Below are positions 1 to 5,400 of a DNA stretch of 7,827 nt, piece after piece. The notes beneath the pieces were generated by a model that saw nothing but the letters and a program-made list of their open reading frames with translations, was not told the DNA's origin and ran no database searches. Positions within the stretch are counted from its first letter, which is position 1; every line of letters starts with the position of its first letter. Position numbers and translations under genes: made by a program. Source of the stretch: Deltaproteobacteria bacterium (lineage in GTDB: Bacteria > Desulfobacterota > Dissulfuribacteria > Dissulfuribacterales > UBA3076); contig WTCF01000131.1 in NCBI GenBank assembly GCA_013138705.1, positions 1 to 7,827 of the forward strand, read 5' to 3'.

Positions 1-1
1 A

Positions 2-952
2 TCATACGTCTTCGACACCCTCTGGATAAGAACCTAAATCCGGGATTCTTTTTTGAAGAAATGTCCGCAACTTCTTTTTTAGCCTGGCCTCTATTTGTCT
101 TACTCTTTCTCTTGAAACCCCGAAAACAGTTCCGAGTTCCTGAAGGGTCTTGGGCTCCTCGGCTAACAGCCGCTCCTCGAATATGACTCGCTCCTTTCCC
201 TGAAGTTGTTCCTTAAAGGCTGCAAGATGGTCCTTGAGGCTAGCCCTTATCTCTTCCCTGGCAACACCGGCTTCAACTGCCGTCTCGTCAGTGGCAAAAA
301 AATCCAGGCATTTATCTTCAGAGCCCTCCTTAACCGGAGCATCCATGGAAAGCTCCCACGACCCCATGCGCTGTTCCATGTCAATTACATCCTTCTCAGG
401 GACATTAAGGCGGTCAGAGATGAGCTTTGGCACTGGTTCAAAGCCTAAAGCAAGAAGCTGGCTTTTCTCTTTACGAAGGTTATAAAAAAGTTTGCGCTGG
501 ACCTGGGTGGTTCCGATCTTAACTAAGCGCCAATTATCCATGACGAACTTGAGTATATATGCCTTGATCCAGAAAGAAGAATAATATGAAAATTTTACAC
601 CCTTATACGGGTCATATTTTTTTACTGCCTGCATCAGGCCAATGTTTCCCTCCTGGACGAGATCTGAAAAATTCTGCATCCAGAATTTCTGAAAATCCAA
701 GGCTATTTTTACCACCAGCCTCAAGTTTGCAGTCACGATCCTGGAAGCCAGCTTTGGATCTCGTGTCTCATAGTAGGCCTTGGTGAGAGTCTTCTCTTCT
801 TCTCTGCTCAACAAGGGATACCGACTGATCTCTGCAAGATATTGTTGAAGAGGCTCAAGGGCTCCCAGGGGGACAAGTCCTCCAGACTCATTCTTTCGCA
901 CAAGGGCAGAAATTTTATCTGGAGTCTTTTTGGACCTGTGTTTCTTTGTCAT
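2..952 (-). CDS. rpoH: RpoH-type (sigma-32 family) RNA polymerase sigma factor
   Basis: This is a complete 316-residue group 3 sigma factor; the stop lies at the very edge of the window. It would bind core RNA polymerase in the cytoplasm and direct it to a promoter subset, in this family classically heat-shock genes. Visible parts are region 1.2 (about 33-66, PLQQYLAEISRYPLLSREEE), regions 2.1-2.4 (about 67-145) with the core-binding stretch DLVQEGNIGLMQAVKKYDP (97-115) and the -10-recognition helix around WIKAYILKF, then QRKLFYNLRK (152-161), which matches the RpoH-box consensus QRKLFFNLR. Region 4.2 is the helix-turn-helix at 268-296 (TLQELGTVFGVSRERVRQIE). There is no region 1.1, as expected for RpoH. 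It is somewhat longer than E. coli RpoH (284 aa), mainly through a basic N-terminal extension of about 30 residues. No clear Shine-Dalgarno precedes the ATG. The gene starts 22 nt after the DJ-1-like gene, so co-transcription is likely. Sigma-32 family membership is firm; a heat-shock role is inferred, since relatives of this group may have several paralogues. Confidence 0.93.
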   Translation of the reverse strand: MTKKHRSKKTPDKISALVRKNESGGLVPLGALEPLQQYLAEISRYPLLSREEEKTLTKAYYETRDPKLASRIVTANLRLVVKIALDFQKFWMQNFSDLVQEGNIGLMQAVKKYDPYKGVKFSYYSSFWIKAYILKFVMDNWRLVKIGTTQVQRKLFYNLRKEKSQLLALGFEPVPKLISDRLNVPEKDVIDMEQRMGSWELSMDAPVKEGSEDKCLDFFATDETAVEAGVAREEIRASLKDHLAAFKEQLQGKERVIFEERLLAEEPKTLQELGTVFGVSRERVRQIEARLKKKLRTFLQKRIPDLGSYPEGVEDV

Positions 953-974
953 AAAGGCTTTTTAAGCGGAATCA

Positions 975-1532
975 TTAATCAATTCGAGCCAATACCCCAA
1001 TATTTACATCGAGCATCTTGTCTTTTCCCATAAGCAGTTCAACAAGATTCAAAGCAAACTCGATGGCCGTACCCGGACCTTGACTCGTCACAAGTAGACC
1101 ATCCCTGACCACCCGATCTTCTGAAAACCGGGCTTTCTGTATTGCGTCTCTACATGTTGGATGACATGTGATGGTTTTTCCTTGGGCAAGGTCATATCGG
1201 TCCAGAACAGTCGGAGCAGCACATATTGCCCCGATAGCCCTGCCGGAACCCAGTTGTTTTTGAAGCATCTTTACTACTCTTTGGTCCTTGGCAAGGTTTT
1301 CTGTGCCGTCTAAACCACCTGGCAGGACTATCAAATCAAAGGCCTCTTCTGTCACCTCATCGAGCAATTTGTCAGGCAAAATCGCGACATTGTGGGCTGA
1401 AATGATTGATCCTGAAATCGTTCCTGCGGATACAACCTCTAGCCCCGCCCTCCTTAAGATATCAATAACAGCTACTGCCTCAAGCTCCTCAAAACCAGGT
1501 GCAAGAAGGACTAAAATACGTTTTTTTGACAT
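975..1532 (-). CDS. DJ-1/YajL/PfpI family protein
   Basis: This 185-residue protein of the DJ-1 (ThiJ/PfpI) superfamily is close in length to human DJ-1 (189 aa) and E. coli YajL. The fold begins RILVLLAPGFEELEAV, and the acidic residue Glu18 sits where DJ-1 has its Glu18. The nucleophile elbow AICAAP carries Cys104, equivalent to DJ-1 Cys106, and ITCHP (His124) follows as in DJ-1 near His126. The redox-sensitive cysteine site therefore looks intact. Family roles reported are protection of proteins from oxidative or carbonyl damage, chaperone activity and a disputed deglycase activity; which applies here cannot be told. I chose ATG 1532 because GAGGTGAT, complementary to the 16S tail, lies 4 nt upstream (1537-1544). 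The same frame extends to an ATG at 1613, but that would add 27 residues unlike the family. It is the first gene of a probable operon with the sigma-32 gene. Old ThiJ annotations as a thiamine enzyme do not apply. Confidence 0.93.
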   Translation of the reverse strand: MSKKRILVLLAPGFEELEAVAVIDILRRAGLEVVSAGTISGSIISAHNVAILPDKLLDEVTEEAFDLIVLPGGLDGTENLAKDQRVVKMLQKQLGSGRAIGAICAAPTVLDRYDLAQGKTITCHPTCRDAIQKARFSEDRVVRDGLLVTSQGPGTAIEFALNLVELLMGKDKMLDVNIGVLARID

Positions 1533-1536
1533 AATT

Positions 1537-1544
1537 ATCACCTC
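1537..1544 (-). promoter_or_regulatory. Strong Shine-Dalgarno of the DJ-1-like gene
   Basis: The minus strand reads GAGGTGAT, an eight-base match to the anti-Shine-Dalgarno complement, 4 nt before ATG 1532. It decides the start codon in favour of the 185-residue product over the ATG at 1613. Confidence 0.85.
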
Positions 1545-1579
1545 GCTCAAATCCCACAAAAAAACTCTACACTCTTTAC

Positions 1580-1609
1580 AGATTAGATGACTATTTGGGT
1601 TACCGTCAA
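1580..1609 (-). promoter_or_regulatory. Candidate sigma-70 promoter for the DJ-1-like/rpoH operon
   Basis: On the minus strand TTGACG (plus positions 1604-1609) and TAATCT (1580-1585) are separated by 18 nt, a good match to the -35 and -10 consensus. Transcription would start near 1573 and give a leader of about 40 nt before ATG 1532. No CCCCAT-type -10 element of a sigma-32 promoter follows CTTGAC, so sequence alone does not suggest autoregulation by the downstream sigma factor. Confidence 0.5.
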
Positions 1610-1617
1610 GCACACCT

Positions 1618-1640
1618 CGTTAATACATAATATATTAATG
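1618..1640. repeat. AT-rich inverted repeat upstream of the candidate promoter
   Basis: TTAATA (1620-1625) and TATTAA (1633-1638) form a perfect 6-bp inverted repeat around a 7-nt centre. Outside it, G1619/T1639 is a mismatch in DNA (G-U in RNA) and C1618/G1640 pairs. It lies just upstream of the candidate -35 box (1604-1609) of the minus-strand operon. It could be an operator or an UP-like element, but AT-rich palindromes of this size occur by chance. Confidence 0.3.
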
Positions 1641-1785
1641 AGTGAAAATTTCGCTGGTTGCACTATATTTATTGCACCACTCGCAAAATCGCCGCACCTC
1701 TTGTCCTCTTGGGGGACTTCCAGTAGTCGTTTCCAGGGGTTGCCCGATGACTGCGTTTAAAATCATCTAACTTTACTATAACAAC

Positions 1786-3174
1786 ATGAATTCCAAGTTC
1801 AAAAACAAAAAAATACCAAAGGTTGCACTGATAGGACGCCCAAACGTGGGGAAATCTACACTTCTCAACCGGCTTACCCGCACAAGAGATGCACTGGTAG
1901 ATTCGACTCCCGGGCTCACCAGAGACCGCCGCTATGCCGAGCTCAGTTGGGATGGTCTTGCAATGCAACTGATAGATACGGGCGGCATGGACAGGTCTCC
2001 TGATCTGGACAGCATATCCCAAATTGTCCATGAGCAAAGCCTAAAGGCAGTAGAAGAATCTGACCTGCTTTTGATAATTCTGGATGTTAAAGAAGGCCTC
2101 ACTCCGGCAGACAGGGAAATCATCGACGCACTACGTCCATATAAGAAACCATATTTAATAATAATAAACAATGTGGATAATCCTTCTCGCGAGCTCAATC
2201 TGGGTGAATTTTACGAATTGGGTGTGAACGAAGTCATTCCAGTCTCGGCTGAACACGGAAAGGGAATGAATGCGCTGATGACAAGAGTGGTTGATGTGCT
2301 CAAGCACATGGACCGGCCATTAAAAGACATTCCGGCAGACCTCGAAAGTTTAACTCAGGAACCTAAGGATAAGCCAATAAAAGTGGCGCTAATCGGTAGA
2401 CCAAACACGGGAAAATCCTCCTTACTTAATGGACTGGTGGGAGAGTCTCGCATGATTGTTACCGATGTGCCGGGTACTACAAGAGATGCCATAGACACAC
2501 TTCTTCAGCGACCCGGCAGAAAGGACGTTCTGCTTACTGATACTGCAGGCATAAGGCGAAAGGCCAGGGTCAGTAATAAAATAGAAAAATTCAGTATTAT
2601 CAAGGCCATTAATGTTATTAAGGCCTGTGATATTGTGCTTATTGTAATGGATATTTCAGAAGGAATTACAGATCAGGATAAACGGCTGATCGGCTACACG
2701 GAAAGATATGGACGGGCATGTATTACCCTGTTCAACAAATGGGACCTGATCCAGCAAGACCAGTCATTAGTGAAATTAAGATCAGGGGAGTTGGAGCGGG
2801 CAAAGCGGTTTATTCCTTATTCTCCCCACCTAAACATCTCAGCACTCACCGGGAAGTATGTCAACCGGATTTTACCCTTGATAGACGATGTCTATGTTGA
2901 TTTTAATGTATTAATTAATACAGGCAGCATCAACAGTGTCCTACAAAAGGCATTAGCAAAAAGAACTCCTCCCATCTCCAGAGGACACCACTTGAAACTC
3001 TACTATACGACGCAGGTAGCAACGAAACCGCCAACTTTTCTCCTGTTTGCGAACTACCCTGACGTCATACCATCTCAATATAAACGATTTCTGGCAAACC
3101 AGTTTCGCGAGCAACTGGGCCTGAAGCAAACTCCTATTCGAATACTTTTCCGCAAGAGAGAGAGACGCTCCTAG
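1786..3174 (+). CDS. der: Ribosome assembly GTPase Der (EngA)
   Basis: This 462-residue protein has the tandem G-domain layout unique to Der, an essential GTPase for 50S subunit maturation. The first G domain has GRPNVGKS (17-24), the G2 threonine in GLTRDR (43-48), DTGG (64-67) and an SAE G5 element (154-156). Its G4 motif reads NNVD (128-131) instead of NKxD. The second domain is canonical: GRPNTGKS (204-211), PGTTRDA (229-235), DTAG (252-255), NKWD (317-320) and SAL (352-354). From about 360 onward is the KH-like domain, ending in a basic tail (RKRERRS). The start is forced: an in-frame TAA at 1768-1770 precedes it and the first P-loop begins at residue 17. No Shine-Dalgarno is visible before ATG 1786. 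It stands alone on the plus strand, diverging from the DJ-1-like gene and converging on ddl. Confidence 0.97.
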   Translation: MNSKFKNKKIPKVALIGRPNVGKSTLLNRLTRTRDALVDSTPGLTRDRRYAELSWDGLAMQLIDTGGMDRSPDLDSISQIVHEQSLKAVEESDLLLIILDVKEGLTPADREIIDALRPYKKPYLIIINNVDNPSRELNLGEFYELGVNEVIPVSAEHGKGMNALMTRVVDVLKHMDRPLKDIPADLESLTQEPKDKPIKVALIGRPNTGKSSLLNGLVGESRMIVTDVPGTTRDAIDTLLQRPGRKDVLLTDTAGIRRKARVSNKIEKFSIIKAINVIKACDIVLIVMDISEGITDQDKRLIGYTERYGRACITLFNKWDLIQQDQSLVKLRSGELERAKRFIPYSPHLNISALTGKYVNRILPLIDDVYVDFNVLINTGSINSVLQKALAKRTPPISRGHHLKLYYTTQVATKPPTFLLFANYPDVIPSQYKRFLANQFREQLGLKQTPIRILFRKRERRS

Positions 3175-3194
3175 CCCTGCCATCCACAAACATC

Positions 3195-4133
3195 TCAGGA
3201 TAATGCCATGTCAATAAGTTGATCAAGCAGTTTACTAAAGGTAATTCCCGCTGCCTCCGCGGCTTGGGGGAATAGGCTGGTCGGAGTCATCCCGGGGATT
3301 GTGTTGGTTTCCAAAACGAATATTTTGCCGGTGTCCGCAAGGATCATATCTGTACGGCTATAGGCCCGGAGCTGTAGGGCTTTGTGAGCAGCAACGGCCA
3401 TGCCCTGGGCTTTCTCAGATGCCTGCTTCGAAATATCTGCTGGGCAGATCTCTTTAGTGGCCCCAGGTAAGTACTTTGCATCGTAATCAAAGAAAGAATA
3501 ACTCGAGTCAGGGATGATCTCAACCACAGGAAGTGGTAAAAGCTCCTCAAGACCCAGGATTCCCCCGGTGATCTCCCGACCCTCTATGAAGGATTCAACC
3601 AGTACCCTGTTATCCCATTGAAATGCTTCTTTTATGGCAGGACCAAGTTTGTTTTCATCCGTCACCTTCCTTATTCCAACGCTTGATCCTTGGGTGCAGG
3701 GTTTAACCATGAGTGGAATACCCAGGCGGTTCACGATTTGTTTTGTATCCACTTTATCGCTGCGAAGGATGTGAATCCATGGAGGAGTGAGCATCCCGGC
3801 CTCCTGATAAATCACTTTGGCAAGGTGTTTGTCCATGGCCAAGGCGCTACCCAGGACACTAGAGCCTTGATAAGGTAAGTCAATGAGGTCCAAAAGACCT
3901 TGTATGGTCCCGTCTTCTCCGTACCGGCCGTGAAGAAGTATGAAAGCAACATCCAGGCGTGGTGCGTCTTTGACAAGTCGGTTAAGGTCCGTGGCCGGAT
4001 CATAACGCGTGATATCGTAGCGGCCCGGATCAAGGGCTTTTTCTACCTCTCGTGCCCCTGCAAGGGACACATCTCTTTCAGCAGAGCGACCTCCACACAG
4101 GAGTGCCAGTTGTATTTTATTTTTTTCTGACAT
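3195..4133 (-). CDS. ddl: D-alanine--D-alanine ligase
   Basis: This 312-residue ATP-grasp enzyme joins two D-alanines with ATP to give the dipeptide used by MurF in cytoplasmic peptidoglycan precursor synthesis. Length and spacing agree with E. coli DdlB (306 aa). The N-terminal motif GGRSAERDVS (14-23) holds the substrate glutamate Glu19, and HGRYGEDG (68-75) follows. QGSSVLGSALAMDK (89-102) leads into the ATP-grasp domain. The ATP-binding lysine is in VKP (Lys144), and the flexible loop QGSSVGI (148-154) carries the catalytic serine. Later come Tyr217 and Lys220, Arg260 and Asp262 (SRTD), and the metal ligands Glu275 and Asn277 in ETNTIPGMT (275-283). All expected catalytic residues are present. 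Tyr217 suggests the D-Ala enzyme rather than a D-Ala-D-Lac ligase, as judged from the family. There is no clear Shine-Dalgarno before the ATG. It is not in a mur/fts cluster here; it is a single minus-strand gene with its end 20 nt from the end of der. Confidence 0.97.
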   Translation of the reverse strand: MSEKNKIQLALLCGGRSAERDVSLAGAREVEKALDPGRYDITRYDPATDLNRLVKDAPRLDVAFILLHGRYGEDGTIQGLLDLIDLPYQGSSVLGSALAMDKHLAKVIYQEAGMLTPPWIHILRSDKVDTKQIVNRLGIPLMVKPCTQGSSVGIRKVTDENKLGPAIKEAFQWDNRVLVESFIEGREITGGILGLEELLPLPVVEIIPDSSYSFFDYDAKYLPGATKEICPADISKQASEKAQGMAVAAHKALQLRAYSRTDMILADTGKIFVLETNTIPGMTPTSLFPQAAEAAGITFSKLLDQLIDMALS

Positions 4134-4210
4134 GTTTGGATAGCTTGAAACGTATATGATTTTCCATTTTTTGACAAGACATCCGGAATGATCAGGCAGG
4201 CCTTAGGACG

Positions 4211-4273
4211 CAGGATTTTACTCCTGTTTGAGCCTTCTGAAAAAGGCTCGTTTGAGAGTAATTGTTTACTCTC
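4211..4273. repeat. Three consecutive short perfect inverted repeats
   Basis: Stem 1 is CAGGA/TCCTG (4211-4215 with 4222-4226). Stem 2 is GAGCCTT/AAGGCTC (4230-4236 with 4243-4249). Stem 3 is GAGAGTA/TACTCTC (4254-4260 with 4267-4273). Each encloses exactly six bases, and the separators are TTT and GTTT. The centres are 21 and 24 bp apart, roughly two helical turns. The arms differ in sequence, so this is not a simple tandem duplication. It may be an RNA structure, a protein-binding array or part of a dispersed intergenic repeat. No U run follows any stem, so it is unlikely to be a terminator. Confidence 0.6.
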
Positions 4274-4353
4274 TGTTAGCTAAGAAGTATGAATGGTCAT
4301 GCTTGACAGAGCCCTCGCTCAATATAAAGTTACTTGATAGTATAGGAATTTCT

Positions 4354-4418
4354 TTTTTTTGACAGGATAAACAGGATAAACGAAAATCATGTAAATCTTG
4401 TTTATCCTGTCAGAGAAG
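4354..4418 (+). repeat. Long imperfect inverted repeat with a 9-bp tandem duplication
   Basis: GACAGGATAAACAGGAT (4361-4377) pairs with ATCTTGTTTATCCTGTC (4395-4411), leaving a 17-nt loop. In a plus-strand RNA the stem extends outward, using the T run and the purine tract after the second arm, to 24 consecutive pairs (4354-4377 with 4395-4418). Four of these are G-U. The left arm also contains AGGATAAAC twice in tandem (4364-4372 and 4373-4381). I recall similar GGATAAACAGGAT sequences as common dispersed intergenic repeats in sulfate-reducing and other bacteria; this is from memory and not verified. It ends 25 nt before the radical SAM start codon. Confidence 0.65.
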
Positions 4419-4420
4419 TC

Positions 4421-4433
4421 CCGCCGCAGGCGG
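4421..4433 (+). promoter_or_regulatory. Small GC hairpin covering the possible ribosome-binding site
   Basis: CCGCC-GCA-GGCGG forms a 5-bp all-GC stem with a 3-nt loop. The only Shine-Dalgarno-like sequence upstream of ATG 4444 is AGGCGG (4428-4433), 10 nt away, and it forms most of the right arm. The hairpin could limit initiation. It could also simply be part of the adjoining intergenic repeat. Confidence 0.35.
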
Positions 4434-4443
4434 CTAATTTATT

Positions 4444-5382
4444 ATGAAATATTGCTTCGGTCCGGTACCTTCGAGGCGTTTAGGCTTGTCTCTTGGGGTA
4501 GATATTCTTCCCCCTAAGACCTGCAATCTGAATTGCGTCTACTGTGAATTAGGAGGTACTAAGAGATACACATGCGAAAGAAATGAATACATACCTGTCG
4601 GACATATAAGGGCTGAGATCAAAAAAGTATTGTGTTCTGAAAAGACGGCCTTTGATGTGCTTACTTTTACTGCCTCAGGAGAGCCCACACTCCACACAGG
4701 CCTTGGAGAACTTCTGGCCTTTGCCAGGGAGCATACTGATAGACCTCTGGCAGTCATTACCAACTCCACTCTGCTCTCTGATTCTCAAGTGAGAGAAGAA
4801 CTCTGTCATGCGGATATTTTATTGCCCTCTCTTGATTCTGTGGTGCTTGATTCTTTCAGAAGGATCAATCGTCCGGCCAAGTGCGTGGATCTCAAGACCA
4901 TTTTAGATGGCTTAATAAAATTACGAAAGGAGTTTAAGGGAAAGATCTGGCTGGAGGTCCTTTTTGTCAGGGGGATTAATCACGGTACAGATGAAATCAG
5001 TGGCCTTAAAGAGGTCTTAAAGTCTATCCAGCCCGACAAGATTCAGCTTAATACTGTAGTTCGTCCTCCGGTCGAGACATGGGCCAATCCTCTATCAAAA
5101 AGGCAGATGGAGGAGTTGAAGGAACAACTGGGTGAAAAGGCCGAAGTCGTAGTTGATTATAGTCATAGCATGGAGAAGGGGGTCCAGCCGATTATTGAGG
5201 CTGAGATATTGGACACTTTGCTCAGAAGGCCTCTCAACATCGAAGACCTTCAGGAGGTTCTGGGCCTTGGAGCTGAATCTGTCCAGGAGGTACTTAATCG
5301 AATGTACAGTTCCGGTCTGATAAAGACCGAGGCATTTAATGACAAGCTTTTTTATCTTCCCGGTAAAAGGGCCGGTGTTTAG
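4444..5382 (+). CDS. Radical SAM protein (COG0731-like) with C-terminal winged helix
   Basis: This 312-residue cytoplasmic radical SAM enzyme is of unknown substrate. It opens with FGPVPSRRLGLSLGVD (5-20), a signature I associate with the COG0731 group, which is related to archaeal wyosine synthase Taw1. The 4Fe-4S cluster cysteines are in CX3CX2C spacing: Cys27, Cys31 and Cys34 (CNLNCVYC). A GEP motif (SGEPTLH, 78-84) provides the usual SAM-amino-group contact, and later conserved-looking blocks include ITNSTL (105-110) and QLNTVVRPPVE (201-211). Residues about 251-305 look like a small winged helix (EAEILDTLLRRPLNIEDLQ, then a second helix and a hairpin). Bacteria lack wybutosine, so the archaeal function should not be transferred. 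The start is forced by an in-frame TAA at 4435-4437. The TAG stop overlaps an AGGAG that may serve the next gene 18 nt downstream, pointing to co-transcription with RNase G. Confidence 0.9.
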   Translation: MKYCFGPVPSRRLGLSLGVDILPPKTCNLNCVYCELGGTKRYTCERNEYIPVGHIRAEIKKVLCSEKTAFDVLTFTASGEPTLHTGLGELLAFAREHTDRPLAVITNSTLLSDSQVREELCHADILLPSLDSVVLDSFRRINRPAKCVDLKTILDGLIKLRKEFKGKIWLEVLFVRGINHGTDEISGLKEVLKSIQPDKIQLNTVVRPPVETWANPLSKRQMEELKEQLGEKAEVVVDYSHSMEKGVQPIIEAEILDTLLRRPLNIEDLQEVLGLGAESVQEVLNRMYSSGLIKTEAFNDKLFYLPGKRAGV

Positions 5383-5385
5383 GAG
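5381..5385 (+). promoter_or_regulatory. AGGAG overlapping the radical SAM stop codon
   Basis: AGGAG shares bases with the TAG stop (5380-5382) of the preceding gene. It lies 15 nt before ATG 5401, farther than the usual 5-10 nt. No ATG, GTG or TTG lies in frame between, and no nearer purine-rich site is convincing. It is the best available ribosome-binding candidate for RNase G, and its overlap with the stop would suit translational coupling. Confidence 0.4.
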
Positions 5386-5400
5386 TATACGAAAATTAAT

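Larger units (their letters stand above)
1533..1785. other. Divergent intergenic region between the DJ-1-like gene and der
   Basis: This 253-bp spacer separates two divergent genes and should hold promoters for both. It contains the minus-strand Shine-Dalgarno and promoter and the AT-rich inverted repeat listed separately. Further right are a direct repeat TTGCAC (1658-1663 and 1672-1677, 14 bp apart), a second direct repeat TTCCAG (1718-1723 and 1731-1736) and a weak hairpin GTCCTC/GGGGAC (1703-1717). For der, TACTAT (1774-1779) or TATAAC (1777-1782) resemble -10 elements, but no convincing -35 box lies at the proper distance. I see no RNA gene and no credible small reading frame. Confidence 0.6.
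4134..4443. other. Divergent intergenic region rich in inverted repeats
   Basis: This 310-bp spacer between ddl (minus) and the radical SAM gene (plus) has no credible gene. From left to right it holds an A/T-rich ddl leader with a weak minus-strand promoter guess (TTGTCA at 4172-4177 and TATACG at 4151-4156, only 15 nt apart), three consecutive short hairpins (4211-4273), an 8-bp palindrome TTAGCTAA (4276-4283), TTGACA (4303-4308) with TATAAA (4323-4328) at a poor 14-nt spacing, a run of eight T (4353-4360), a long inverted repeat (4354-4418) and a GC hairpin (4421-4433). No typical Rho-independent terminator (stem followed by a U run) is seen in either direction. Confidence 0.7.

Noticed and set aside
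1573..1612. A sigma-32-type promoter in front of the DJ-1-like/rpoH operon.
   Set aside because: CTTGAC is present, but no CCCCAT-like -10 sequence follows at 13-14 nt. The sigma-70 reading fits better.
1533..1613. Upstream ATG at 1613 extending the DJ-1-like protein to 212 residues.
   Set aside because: The extra 27 residues do not resemble the family. They overlap the candidate -10 element, and a near-perfect Shine-Dalgarno directly precedes the ATG at 1532.
1669..2037. A minus-strand open frame of about 120 codons across the start of der.
   Set aside because: It lies largely antisense to the strongly supported first G domain of Der. It has no family features and would occupy the der promoter region.
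4230..4253. A Rho-independent terminator at the GAGCCTT/AAGGCTC stem.
   Set aside because: Only GTTT follows the stem on the plus strand and no U run follows on the minus strand. There is also no gene end nearby that needs one.
4188..4283. A 31-codon plus-strand reading frame (MIRQALGRRILLLFEPSE...) across the three hairpins.
   Set aside because: It is too short to judge, has no proper ribosome-binding site and coincides with the inverted repeats, which explain the sequence better. It would deserve attention only if the peptide is conserved elsewhere.
4303..4328. TTGACA (4303-4308) and TATAAA (4323-4328) as a sigma-70 promoter for the radical SAM operon.
   Set aside because: The spacer is 14 nt instead of 16-18, and no better -10 hexamer lies at the right distance. 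It is left as a note, although the perfect -35 is suggestive.
4361..4433. A CRISPR fragment or insertion-sequence terminus.
   Set aside because: There are only two adjacent 9-bp units with no spacers, no transposase gene, and no target-site duplication that I can identify. A dispersed intergenic repeat is the simpler reading.
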